Shown piece after piece: positions 9,453-18,395 of a DNA stretch of 64,000 nucleotides; positions within the stretch are counted from its first letter, which is position 1; the number at the start of each line of letters is the position of its first letter. Source of the DNA: Parabacteroides timonensis (lineage in GTDB: Bacteria; Bacteroidota; Bacteroidia; Bacteroidales; Tannerellaceae). The position numbers and the translations under genes were made by a program. The notes under the pieces were generated by a model. The model ran no database searches. It was not told the DNA's origin and saw only the letters and a list, made by a program, of their open reading frames with translations. Location of the stretch: NCBI RefSeq assembly GCF_900128505.1, contig NZ_LT669941.1:2621807-2685806 (forward strand). Reading direction: 5' to 3'.

Positions 9453-11594
9453 TTGTATACATATCATTTCCTGTTGCTTTTTATATGTTTCTTTTCACCA
9501 CGCACTCTTCTCCGAATATCTATATATTGTAGTCTGCTCCTCCTTACCCTACCGTCGCAGGCCAAACAGATAAGAGAAAGTAAACGTGCCGATTCCGTTA
9601 TGCATCTCGTAATAGCCAATGCCACCGCTTACGGAAATGCGGTGGCATCCTATGAAACCGAAGTATATGTGAAAGGGTACACAGCGGTACAAAAAAAGAA
9701 TATCCTTATCCACTTTTCCAACCTGATCTTTCCGGTCGAATCTAACCCAAAAGAGACAGTTTTCGAAATGGTGAGCAACTTCCGGTACGATGCTCCCAAT
9801 AATTACCGTCATAATATCGAGGCGATGAACAGTAACCGTCCGGTCAGAACTGCCAAACAAAAGGAAGTACTGTCGTTCATCAACATGAACATTTACTCGC
9901 CTACCATTTATAATAAAGGGATCATCATGCCTGTTGCCCGGGAAGCTTTCCGTTACTACAACTTCAGCCTGGAGAATGTGGAGGATACGGCTGGCATCCG
10001 CATTTATACCATTCGTTTCACCCCGAAGCAGTGGAGTCAGAAACTGCTGGACGGACATCTCTACATCGTAGACGGAAGCTGGACAATAGACCGGGCGGAG
10101 ATGAACGGACACTCCACCCTCTCGGAGTTCACCCTCCGGATGCGTTTCAACCGTGACCGTCGCTACTTCCTCCTACCGGAAGAAGCGAACCTGAAAGTCC
10201 GTTTCCACGCAGTGGGTAACAAGCTGGCAAACTACTACCATGCGACTTACCGTTACAAATCGGTCACCTGGATAGAGGAGAACAACGAACCACCTCAGCG
10301 GAAACCGCTTGACCAGACACGCTACTTCAGCCTGTCGTCCGACACGATACCTGTCATCCACGATACGGCTTACTGGCAGGCCAAACGCAATACAGGTCTT
10401 ACACCCGATGAATTACAGGTCTACCACCTTACACCCCAACAGCCTGTGACCAACACCAACAACTTCACTCCTTACCTGAAAATCACCGAACGGCTGACAA
10501 ATACTATGAACCTCGACTACAAAACCACTCGTGTCAAATACTCGGGCCTGCTCAACCCTTTCCAGCTGGGGTATTCGGGAAACAACGGCTTCACCTACCA
10601 TCAACGATTACGTATCAGCAAGACCTTCGACCGTGACCGCCAACTGCGCTTCCGTCCCGAACTGGGTTATCTGTTCAAGCGACGACAGCTATTCTTCAAA
10701 CTGGCGGGGGATTGGGAGTACCTTCCCGAGCGGCAAGGTATTCTCAGCCTGACCGCCGCCAACGACAACCCGAGTTACCCTGCCGGCGTGATACAACGGA
10801 TCGGGCAACAACTACAGGACAGCTCTTTTCTGACTACCGAAAACCTACACAACAAATTCAGGCATTATTACATAGAGCTCAGGAATAATATCGAGCTGGC
10901 AAACGGGCTGAAACTGGCTGCCGGTCTCTCCTTTCACCGGAGAATACCGGCGGAGAAAAATAAGCATGCCTTTCACGACTTCACACCGGCGGTCGGTCTG
11001 ACGTATACCCCCCGGCAATATTACTGGATGGATGGTTATCGGAAAGAGTATCTCTACTCTCGTTACCCGACCTTCTCCATCGAGGTGGTGCAGGCCATCC
11101 CCGGGACAGGTCGCAACGCGGGTAATTACGGACGGGTAGAAGCCGATATGCACCAAAGTATCCGTATCGGCCTGTCGCAACGATTCAACTATCACCTGAG
11201 CGGCGGGGGATACTTCAACCGGAAAGCACTCTATTTCGCGGACTTCCGGTACTTCACCCGGCATTATTTTCCCGAGTCGTGGAACGATAGCTTCGGTGGT
11301 GTATTCTATCAATTGCCAGGCATACACTACAACATATCCGACAGCTATGCCCAGTGTCACCTGATGTTCGAAAGTCCGTTGCTCCTGTTTCAGCTGATAA
11401 AAACCAGACATGTCCGGTATGTCGTTTCCGAACACCTCTATTTCAGTCAACTCTGGACACCGGATCTTCCCTGCTACACCGAGCTGGGATACGGTGTGGG
11501 CAGCGACCTGTTTAATGTAGGTATCTTTGCCGGATTCGAACGGGGGCACTACCACAGTATAGGGGTGAAGTTCACCCTGGAGCTATTCCACTAA
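9453..11594 (+). CDS. DUF5686-family outer membrane protein
   Basis: About 713-residue exported protein of the Bacteroidota DUF5686 family. The N-terminal part has RADSVMHLVIANATAYG and the periplasmic-like domain AFRYYNFSLENVEDTAGIRIYTIRFTPK; the C-terminal ~350 residues form an outer-membrane barrel ending in SIGVKFTLELFH. Many relatives begin with a carboxypeptidase-regulatory domain, which is absent here. The reading frame has no ATG before the signal peptide; the first usable start is TTG at 9453, with further TTG/CTG codons just after, so the start is uncertain. It is probably cotranscribed with the small HTH gene. The function of the family is unknown to me. Confidence 0.78.
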   Translation: MYTYHFLLLFICFFSPRTLLRISIYCSLLLLTLPSQAKQIRESKRADSVMHLVIANATAYGNAVASYETEVYVKGYTAVQKKNILIHFSNLIFPVESNPKETVFEMVSNFRYDAPNNYRHNIEAMNSNRPVRTAKQKEVLSFINMNIYSPTIYNKGIIMPVAREAFRYYNFSLENVEDTAGIRIYTIRFTPKQWSQKLLDGHLYIVDGSWTIDRAEMNGHSTLSEFTLRMRFNRDRRYFLLPEEANLKVRFHAVGNKLANYYHATYRYKSVTWIEENNEPPQRKPLDQTRYFSLSSDTIPVIHDTAYWQAKRNTGLTPDELQVYHLTPQQPVTNTNNFTPYLKITERLTNTMNLDYKTTRVKYSGLLNPFQLGYSGNNGFTYHQRLRISKTFDRDRQLRFRPELGYLFKRRQLFFKLAGDWEYLPERQGILSLTAANDNPSYPAGVIQRIGQQLQDSSFLTTENLHNKFRHYYIELRNNIELANGLKLAAGLSFHRRIPAEKNKHAFHDFTPAVGLTYTPRQYYWMDGYRKEYLYSRYPTFSIEVVQAIPGTGRNAGNYGRVEADMHQSIRIGLSQRFNYHLSGGGYFNRKALYFADFRYFTRHYFPESWNDSFGGVFYQLPGIHYNISDSYAQCHLMFESPLLLFQLIKTRHVRYVVSEHLYFSQLWTPDLPCYTELGYGVGSDLFNVGIFAGFERGHYHSIGVKFTLELFH

Positions 11595-11619
11595 AGAAAA
11601 AGACAACTGAATACCGCCC

Positions 11620-11655
11620 TATACCAAATCATCCGAACAAAGTACCAGATCGTTC
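11620..11655 (+). promoter_or_regulatory. Direct-repeat operator 2 (AraC-type candidate)
   Basis: Copies TATACCAAATCATCC at 11620 and AGTACCAGATCGTTC at 11641, again 21 bases apart. The second copy starts 55 bases before the -7 box at 11696 and ends about 17 bases before the -33 TTG. Same motif family as at 8926 and 15439. Confidence 0.7.
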
Positions 11656-11672
11656 AAACTTCACCTCCTCTA

Positions 11673-11703
11673 TTGCTTATCAATCTCTTCTGTAATACAT
11701 TTA
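11673..11703 (+). promoter_or_regulatory. Promoter of the phospholipase C-fold gene
   Basis: -33 TTG at 11673-11675 and a near-consensus -7 element TACATTTA at 11696-11703, separated by 20 bases, 31 bases before the start codon. The final G of TAnnTTTG is replaced by A, consistent with activator dependence on the direct repeats just upstream. Confidence 0.5.
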
Positions 11704-11734
11704 CTGCAAAATCAGACAAACACCCAGCATTAGT

Positions 11735-13579
11735 ATGAATACACATTACCCGGACAAAATCCGCCGAAAATTACCGTTACTGGCAATTACCGTCCTTTCA
11801 CTCCTTCAGATGCCCTGCTTCGCATGGGATTTCGCCGAACACCGTAAGATAGGTGACCGTGCCATGAGCCTGTTGCCCGCACGACTGGCCGAAGAAGGTA
11901 TTTTTGCCAATGAAGCGGAAGCAGACAAGGCTATACTTTCCATATTGAACATGTCGCACATGGAAGGAACGAATGCCTATGCCATGAACGAGCTGACACA
12001 GTTACCCAACATCGTAACCTACGGTACGCTGTGCGGACTGGCAGGCGACCATGTTGAAAACCCTCTCTTGCTCGAAACCGGTCTGCAAACCCATTTCTCC
12101 AAGACGAACCGGACACTAGCTCTTGAATTCAAGGCCATGAACGAGTTCCTGACCGGTGCTTCCAGCAAAGAATTACTCGATATCAACCTGGCTTACGGCC
12201 TGCTTGCCATTAAAGACCTCTCTCACTTCTACGCGTATGGGAAAGGGCTGAACGAACACCTCCGTATGATAGACCCGGAACTGATCCGCCGGTTACGGAA
12301 ACCTTCGGAGGTGAACGATGTCTTCTCCAGGCTAAACCATCTACCTTCGCTCTCGAAGTACTTCTGCATACATATCTTTGCCGCTTACCTCGCAGAAGAA
12401 GCAGGCAAACAGTTATACGCAGGCAACCGAACAGCCTCGAACGACCTTATGTTCTATGCTACCCTCTATGAAGCCTTTGCCGAACACTTCCTACAGGACT
12501 CGTTCGCATCGGGCCACCAGATGGTGCGCCGCGGCTTCTCGGCATCGGCTGTCTCCAATAATAAGAGCTTGCACGACTTCTACAATACAATTCCCGTACA
12601 AACTGCCAATATGAAGGGTGAAACCTGGTCGGCCTACGGTGATAAGCGACTGAACCAGAATCCTATGAACTATAGGAATGCGGATGACTACCTGAATATC
12701 CGCGTTACCAAACGGCATGCCTATACGCTGGATAAGGGTGACAGCTATGAACGTGAAACACAAGTGTTCTATCAGGTAGTTACCGCTACCTGCCAGTCGT
12801 TGACGGAAGTATGGATGGCATATCATAAAGCATCTTCGGGGAATAGCTATAACATACTGGAAAAACTACCCGCAAACGGTAAAGAGCTGCCCGATTTTAT
12901 ATATACCAACTTCCCGGTTGTGCGCCAGTTCCCACTCCCGTTCGGTACGGATATCAACAGCCTTCCGATAAACGATCTGACAGACCAACGCAAAGAGGAA
13001 TTGCAACTGATAGTACAAGAACCTTTCACCCGTAACTTCATCCGCTCCAGGGTAGCCAACTCATTCATGTTCCTTATCGGTGTGCCAATCCATGTAAACC
13101 GACAGGGGGTAATGGCGTACGGAGCACGCCTGAACGCCAGTATGTTCAACTGGCACAAATTCGGGAACGGAACAACGATGGTCATGAAACCAGGCGATGT
13201 CGCCCAATGGATCAACCCAACAATATCCGGCTATTATATGCATGCCCCCACTGGCTCTTATATGATGAAAAACTGGAACATCAAGGCGGGTGTAAACTAT
13301 GCCGCTGATATATTTGTTTCTCCCCGCCGTTTCCTCGGTCTATATGGCTATATGGAAATGGGTGCCGACCGTCGTAATAATGAAACTCGTTTTCTGGTAG
13401 CGCCCTCTGCCGGTATACAGTTAGGATCGTTGATAGGACTACATGAATTCAATATGCCGGGATGGCTACGTATCCCTTTGGGGATCATTCTACCTTTGAA
13501 ATTCGCCGTCACCTGCAACAAAGCAGCAGGGCGTCCTGTGGAATGGATCAGTAATATGGAGGTCGATATTCTGTTTTAA
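11735..13579 (+). CDS. Exported zinc-dependent phospholipase C / P1-nuclease-fold protein
   Basis: 614-residue secreted protein. The signal peptide ends in PCFA at residue 30, which would leave Trp31 as the mature N-terminus and His36 as mature residue 6, the same Trp1/His6 arrangement that binds zinc in P1 nuclease and bacterial phospholipase C. Further candidate ligands follow in order: Asp105/His106 (AGDH), His164 (DLSHF), and His251-xxx-Asp255 with His261 (EHFLQDSFASGH). The C-terminal ~280 residues are extra compared with the usual ~250-residue enzymes and look beta-rich. Fold and zinc binding are well supported; whether it cleaves lipids, nucleic acid or nothing is open. Its promoter carries the island's direct-repeat operator. 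Confidence 0.65.
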   Translation: MNTHYPDKIRRKLPLLAITVLSLLQMPCFAWDFAEHRKIGDRAMSLLPARLAEEGIFANEAEADKAILSILNMSHMEGTNAYAMNELTQLPNIVTYGTLCGLAGDHVENPLLLETGLQTHFSKTNRTLALEFKAMNEFLTGASSKELLDINLAYGLLAIKDLSHFYAYGKGLNEHLRMIDPELIRRLRKPSEVNDVFSRLNHLPSLSKYFCIHIFAAYLAEEAGKQLYAGNRTASNDLMFYATLYEAFAEHFLQDSFASGHQMVRRGFSASAVSNNKSLHDFYNTIPVQTANMKGETWSAYGDKRLNQNPMNYRNADDYLNIRVTKRHAYTLDKGDSYERETQVFYQVVTATCQSLTEVWMAYHKASSGNSYNILEKLPANGKELPDFIYTNFPVVRQFPLPFGTDINSLPINDLTDQRKEELQLIVQEPFTRNFIRSRVANSFMFLIGVPIHVNRQGVMAYGARLNASMFNWHKFGNGTTMVMKPGDVAQWINPTISGYYMHAPTGSYMMKNWNIKAGVNYAADIFVSPRRFLGLYGYMEMGADRRNNETRFLVAPSAGIQLGSLIGLHEFNMPGWLRIPLGIILPLKFAVTCNKAAGRPVEWISNMEVDILF

Positions 13580-13610
13580 GCGGCAGGCATTTTATAATGT
13601 TACGTTATAT

Positions 13611-13647
13611 AGCACGCCTGTATTCCCTCTGTTAACACAGGCGTGCT
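13611..13647 (+). terminator. Hairpin after the phospholipase C-fold gene
   Basis: An 11-bp perfect stem (AGCACGCCTGT at 13611-13621, ACAGGCGTGCT at 13637-13647) follows the stop codon by 31 bases. The downstream T-run is short, so termination strength is uncertain. Confidence 0.6.
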
Positions 13648-13664
13648 GATTTAGATATAATGCT

Positions 13665-13672
13665 TATATTTG
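13665..13672 (+). promoter_or_regulatory. Possible -7 box TATATTTG before the TPR-AraC gene
   Basis: Exact TAnnTTTG match, but it ends only 2-5 bases before the two candidate ATGs, so transcription from it would start at or inside the start codon. It may be a leaderless arrangement or chance. Unlike the other three promoters of the island, no direct-repeat operator lies 55 bases upstream. Confidence 0.3.
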
Positions 13673-13677
13673 CGATG

Positions 13678-15459
13678 ATGAAATACGGTCACTGCATATT
13701 ACTCCTGCTGCTTATAAGCCTTCTTTGTGCCTGCCACCCACGACGATCGGCAGAAGAAGGGGAACGTTTTCTTCAAAAAGAAGAAAACTATAATTCCCGT
13801 AATAAATATCCCGCAGATACTTTCCTTATCAGCCGTTATTCCAATCTTCTGGAAGCTGAACAGCTTTACAACTTCACTCCTACTCAACAACTACGGCTCA
13901 AACTATTGCAACTATATCTATTTAATGGATATAATATTCCGCAAGCAACACGAATAGCTGACAAAGTAGATGATTTAGCTCTCCGTATAGGTAATGATAC
14001 GCTTTTATGCACTGCCCGGATACAGATCTTCCTGCTGGCTCAGGGTAACGGAGATACGACCCGCATGCTCCATGTCATCAGGCAACAAGAGCAATTGCCT
14101 CCTTCCCTCCACCACCTCAAAGATATGGGATTTTATTATATGGGTATGGCTGTCTACTACCAAAAACAAGGCGAATGGCAACAGGCTCTTTACTGGCTCA
14201 AGAAAGCTCGTCCGCATGTAAAGTCGGTATATGCCTGGTATTTACAGATGTGCCAGTCGCTTCTGAAGGTGAAAGCCTACTCCGAAGCGCAGCTATACAC
14301 GGACAGTATCCGGATCGTATTCCCTGAAAAAGTAACGAAAAGTAACACGCCCTATTTCGACTTCCACGGTCAGGTACTCATTCATACCAACCGCAAGAAG
14401 GAGGCACTCGACTGGTATGCCAAAGCAACTGAACAAATAGAAACCGTCCATAAACAAAAAGACTCCGCAACATACAGCAAACAACAAATACAGACAATCT
14501 ACCATGCCGCTCTTTTGCATCATCAACAAGGACAAACAGACTGGGCGATCAGACATCTGGAAGAGTTACAACCGCACAAGTACCCAATATTATATACTTC
14601 TAAAAACAATCTATACAACGATACATTATTGTTACCAAACTGTTTACACCTCTTAAGCGAATGCTATGAGGCAACAGGACAATTGCAGGCTGCCACCCGC
14701 TGTCTACAAACACTCGATTCTATTCAACATACAGAAATCAAACGGGGTAGTATATCTTTTATAAACTATAAGCACGAATTACGACGAAACACCATGCTCA
14801 GCAGTAACCTGGTAGAGCTGGAAAAGGCAGCCGTCCATACCCGGCAAATACAATATCTGCTTTATGCTATCATAAGTTGCCTGCTGATAGTGATCATTGC
14901 CGGTCTGCTGGCATGGCAGCGCCATCAGCGGCGGCTTCGCCAGTTATACGAGGTATTGATGGAACAGCATACTATCTGGTTGCAGGCGCATGAAACCGAG
15001 GATATTCTCCCCCCCGGCATACTACCCCTACCCGTTGAACCGACCTCGGAGAAAAGTAATGAACCGGAAGCACCGGAAATACCTGTTATAGAAGTAAGGC
15101 AGCCATCCCAGCTCTTCCTCCGCATACTCCATCTGATGGATACCCGGAAACCTTACCGCGATCCGTCATTCGACCTGGTAACTCTGGCACAACTAGCCGC
15201 AACAAACCGTTCCCAGCTATCCTCTTTAATCAACCGGGAAACACCCAACGGTTTCAGCTACTGGTTAGCCGAATACCGGGTGAACGACCTGATCCAACAA
15301 ACTGAACTTTTCCCGGACAAAAGTATGGATGAACTATACGTGCTTTCCGGCTTCCCCTCACGAACCACCTTCTTCCGCCAGTTCCGCCTGGTAACCGGAC
15401 TTACCCCCAGGCAATACAAGACACAACGGAATCGCCCTTGTTTCATAAAGTCCGAATAG
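13678..15459 (+). CDS. Membrane-anchored TPR sensor with C-terminal AraC HTH
   Basis: About 593 residues. An N-terminal signal peptide with lipobox (LISLLCAC) is followed by ~350 residues of TPR-like helical pairs (GEWQQALYWLKKA, KKEALDWYAKATEQ), one membrane helix (YLLYAIISCLLIVIIAGLLAW, about 400 residues in), a charged linker and a C-terminal AraC domain ending LVTGLTPRQYK. This layout puts a sensor outside the inner membrane and the DNA-binding domain in the cytoplasm, as in other Bacteroidota one-component membrane regulators. ATGs at 13675 and 13678 are both possible. It is the best candidate to bind the paired repeats at 8926, 11620 and 15439; the third overlaps its own 3' end. Confidence 0.82.
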   Translation: MKYGHCILLLLLISLLCACHPRRSAEEGERFLQKEENYNSRNKYPADTFLISRYSNLLEAEQLYNFTPTQQLRLKLLQLYLFNGYNIPQATRIADKVDDLALRIGNDTLLCTARIQIFLLAQGNGDTTRMLHVIRQQEQLPPSLHHLKDMGFYYMGMAVYYQKQGEWQQALYWLKKARPHVKSVYAWYLQMCQSLLKVKAYSEAQLYTDSIRIVFPEKVTKSNTPYFDFHGQVLIHTNRKKEALDWYAKATEQIETVHKQKDSATYSKQQIQTIYHAALLHHQQGQTDWAIRHLEELQPHKYPILYTSKNNLYNDTLLLPNCLHLLSECYEATGQLQAATRCLQTLDSIQHTEIKRGSISFINYKHELRRNTMLSSNLVELEKAAVHTRQIQYLLYAIISCLLIVIIAGLLAWQRHQRRLRQLYEVLMEQHTIWLQAHETEDILPPGILPLPVEPTSEKSNEPEAPEIPVIEVRQPSQLFLRILHLMDTRKPYRDPSFDLVTLAQLAATNRSQLSSLINRETPNGFSYWLAEYRVNDLIQQTELFPDKSMDELYVLSGFPSRTTFFRQFRLVTGLTPRQYKTQRNRPCFIKSE

Positions 15460-15474
15460 AGTACCAAATCGTCA
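15439..15474 (+). promoter_or_regulatory. Direct-repeat operator 3 (AraC-type candidate)
   Basis: Clear copy AGTACCAAATCGTCA at 15460, 55 bases before the -7 box at 15515, with a degenerate partner TGTTTCATAAAGTCC 21 bases upstream inside the end of the preceding gene. Position and sequence match operators 1 and 2. Confidence 0.6.
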
Positions 15475-15491
15475 ATATTTGAGTCCACCCA

Positions 15492-15522
15492 TTGCAGAAC
15501 TATCAACGGATTGATACATTTG
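15492..15522 (+). promoter_or_regulatory. Promoter of the GLUG lipoprotein operon
   Basis: -33 TTG at 15492-15494 and -7 box TACATTTG at 15515-15522 with a 20-base spacer, 28 bases before the first GLUG lipoprotein gene. The direct-repeat operator ends about 17 bases upstream of the -33 element. Confidence 0.65.
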
Positions 15523-15550
15523 CCACTTAAACAATCATAATCAAGGCACA

Positions 15551-18349
15551 ATGAAGAATCGGACACAACCGGGATGGCTATGGCTGTTCCTATGCTTTCT
15601 CCTATATATGGGAACTGCATGTCAAGACAAAAATGAAGCAGAAGATGAACAACTTACCAGTGGGTCTTACTATGACGGAGAGCTGCGATTCGTAGATTTC
15701 CACAGGAAGATGGCACCGGGAGCCTATGAATGTTACTTCACCAACCAGGAAGATAAATCAGAACTGGTAGTAGCTGCTATAGTCTATTCCGAAGAAGGAG
15801 AAGTGGTCTTTATCCCCGAGTCGCCTGTACGTACCGGCGATTATTACTTCAACCGAGCCGTATTGGTAAAAAGCGACTTGCCGGCTAATGAAACGGAAAT
15901 TGGATTTGATGTTCCCCTGGGATGCCAGGTTAGTATAACCAATGAATCCTGCATCCTCAAGGAAGAGACGGTAGATGAAAACCTGGAATGTTTTGGTTCA
16001 GGGACAAAAGATGATCCTTTCCGTATATCTTCTTATGTGCATTTGGAGAACCTGATGACTATGATCAACTCCACAGAGGAAAATAATAAGAAGTATGGTG
16101 ATAAATACTATATACAAACAGCCAACCTCTCGTTGAAGGTGCCTTGTGCCAACCTCAACAACGGCTGGAACTCGATCGGTAACCATATCACCCGACCTTT
16201 TGCCGGGCATTATGACGGGCAGGGTTACAAGATTAAGAATATGACAGTCAAACGTACGGGCGACATCGTGCCCCAGCCGGCCGGATTGTTCGGCATCATC
16301 ATCAACAGCAGTATCTGTAATGTGAAGTTGGAAAGCTCGACGATCGAAAGCGATTTTGCCGTAGCAGGTATGCTGGTCGGTGCCGTAGTGTCGACAGGCG
16401 ATATGCGCCTGACCTCCGGACTGAGAAACTGTAGCGTATCGAAAGATTGTAAGATACAGGCACCTTACCTGGTAGGCGGACTAGTAGGCGGTGTCAACCA
16501 AAATGCGCGTTTGGTAATGAGCGAGTGCACGAACAATATGCCGGTATCAGCGGCTCACCAGGGAGTAGGCGGGCTGGTCGGAGCCGCATTCTTTGCCTCT
16601 TCCGTTACACTCGACGGTTGTTCCAATACGGCAGCCATCAGTGGAACTTCAGGAATCGTAGGCGGACTGGTCGGATCGGCTGACACACTTCTGATCAATG
16701 ACTGTAAAAACTCAGGAAAGATAACCGGCGGATACAGCTCTATCGGCACCGGCGGACTGGTCGGCGGCGGTCTGAATGTCATAACGAGTTTCAGTGAAAA
16801 CCGGGGTATTGTAGAAGGCGATCGCGAGGTAGGAGGCATTATCGGCTCGACCGCTCGTAACTCATCGCAAAAGGTATATGGCGACACGCATATCTATGCG
16901 TCCGGTAATTATGGAACGATAACAGGGAACAGCGAAGTTGGTGGTCTGGCGGGAGCCGCCCAGATATTGATTTCAGGCAGTTACAACTTTGCAACCGTAC
17001 AGGCGTCTCAAAAGAATGTCGGCGGACTGGCAGGACTGGGTCCGATGGCAATCATCATCGGTTCGAGTAACGATGGCGATGTTACATGCTCCGGATCGGA
17101 CAAAGATGGTTTTACAGGAGGTGTACTGGGTTCAGCTCAAGACTACGTGATTACCGGTTCCAACAACTTCGGGACTGTCAGCAACCCCAACGGAAAAGGT
17201 ACGGTTGGCGGTATCCTGGGCGGATGCGACCTGCTGGGTATCGTTTCTTATTGCGGTAACTTCGGGACCATCAAGGCGAAGGAAGGTTCGGCTGGTGGTA
17301 TTATCGGTCGCGCCGGTAAACCGAAGAATATGACAGACAAGATGATTGCAGACATGGTACTGGGTACAGCTTTAAGCGTGGCTTCCATAGGCATGTCGGC
17401 CTCTGAAATACCCGGCGAAACCGGTAAAAAGAAAAAAACAGCCAAGATGGAAGCCCAAAGTTTGCGGATAGGCAATGCCAGCAAAGTACTCAACACTTTT
17501 GTCTCGGTCAACGACCTGAGTTGGACGATCGCCAATGGCGTCATGAAAGAAGCCGACCTCTCACCGGAAGCATTAAAGCAGTTGGAATATAAATCAAGTC
17601 AAGCACTCGAAAACCACCACTACAGCAGGATACAGACCATGCAGTTGGGACGAAGCGAAACGTTGAATCTCTTCAATACCATGGAACAACAACAGAGGCA
17701 ACAAAAAGACTTCCTAACACGCATCAGCGGCGAAAAGAGCCCATACCAGGATAATCTGAACGAATGGCGTAATGATGTGGAAGACAAAATGCACAGCCGT
17801 GAAGAAATGCGCGAAGTGGCAGGACATGTCGGTGAAACGATCGCTTTCATCGGTGATATCATCGGATTCTGCAAGGTACCCAACCCAGTAAGCATAGTAG
17901 TGACCGCTATAGTAGCCATCTACAACCTAGTGATGAACTTGACGGACTATAGCTACAACCGCGTCGGCATCCTCCAGTCATACAATTACGGTGAAGTGCA
18001 GGGAGGAGACAGTTACTACTCAGGAGGTATCGCTGGCGAGTTGCACGACTACGCCCGTATCCTCGATGCAGCAAACTTGGGTACGATCAAAGGGAAACAG
18101 GCCGGAAGCCTCTTCGGCAAAGGAGGACACCTCCCTGCCGTAGAACATTCCGTCAATCTACAAACACAGAGTATCCCTTTCTATAAAGAATGTATCTTCC
18201 ATGACACGGTAAAGAACAACCTCGACATCTCCGGCAACGACAAAGAATTGAACACTCAAAACACATACAATATGCTTGACTTCAATAATCGTTGGACCTG
18301 GAACACCAGCGTCCGACTGCCCCTCTTAAACAAATCGCAATTCGAATAA
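15551..18349 (+). CDS. GLUG-repeat surface lipoprotein 1
   Basis: 932-residue lipoprotein (lipobox YMGTAC, Cys24) with an acidic stretch after the Cys. Residues ~150-580 contain many GGLVG-type repeats separated by ~25-45 residues (LVGGLVGGV, GVGGLVGAA, GTGGLVGGG, VGGLAGL), a GLUG-like right-handed beta-solenoid pattern. The repeats are interrupted at ~590-800 by a helical, partly hydrophobic and lysine-rich insert (VLGTALSVASIGMSA, GKKKKTAKMEAQ, PVSIVVTAIVAIYNLVMNL) before two last repeats. This reads as a surface adhesin or glycan-binding protein; function unproven. It is first in an operon with a second GLUG protein 46 bases downstream. Confidence 0.75.
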   Translation: MKNRTQPGWLWLFLCFLLYMGTACQDKNEAEDEQLTSGSYYDGELRFVDFHRKMAPGAYECYFTNQEDKSELVVAAIVYSEEGEVVFIPESPVRTGDYYFNRAVLVKSDLPANETEIGFDVPLGCQVSITNESCILKEETVDENLECFGSGTKDDPFRISSYVHLENLMTMINSTEENNKKYGDKYYIQTANLSLKVPCANLNNGWNSIGNHITRPFAGHYDGQGYKIKNMTVKRTGDIVPQPAGLFGIIINSSICNVKLESSTIESDFAVAGMLVGAVVSTGDMRLTSGLRNCSVSKDCKIQAPYLVGGLVGGVNQNARLVMSECTNNMPVSAAHQGVGGLVGAAFFASSVTLDGCSNTAAISGTSGIVGGLVGSADTLLINDCKNSGKITGGYSSIGTGGLVGGGLNVITSFSENRGIVEGDREVGGIIGSTARNSSQKVYGDTHIYASGNYGTITGNSEVGGLAGAAQILISGSYNFATVQASQKNVGGLAGLGPMAIIIGSSNDGDVTCSGSDKDGFTGGVLGSAQDYVITGSNNFGTVSNPNGKGTVGGILGGCDLLGIVSYCGNFGTIKAKEGSAGGIIGRAGKPKNMTDKMIADMVLGTALSVASIGMSASEIPGETGKKKKTAKMEAQSLRIGNASKVLNTFVSVNDLSWTIANGVMKEADLSPEALKQLEYKSSQALENHHYSRIQTMQLGRSETLNLFNTMEQQQRQQKDFLTRISGEKSPYQDNLNEWRNDVEDKMHSREEMREVAGHVGETIAFIGDIIGFCKVPNPVSIVVTAIVAIYNLVMNLTDYSYNRVGILQSYNYGEVQGGDSYYSGGIAGELHDYARILDAANLGTIKGKQAGSLFGKGGHLPAVEHSVNLQTQSIPFYKECIFHDTVKNNLDISGNDKELNTQNTYNMLDFNNRWTWNTSVRLPLLNKSQFE

Positions 18350-18395
18350 ACGGAGAAAATAACAAATGTTCAACCCATAAACAGTCTATCGAATT

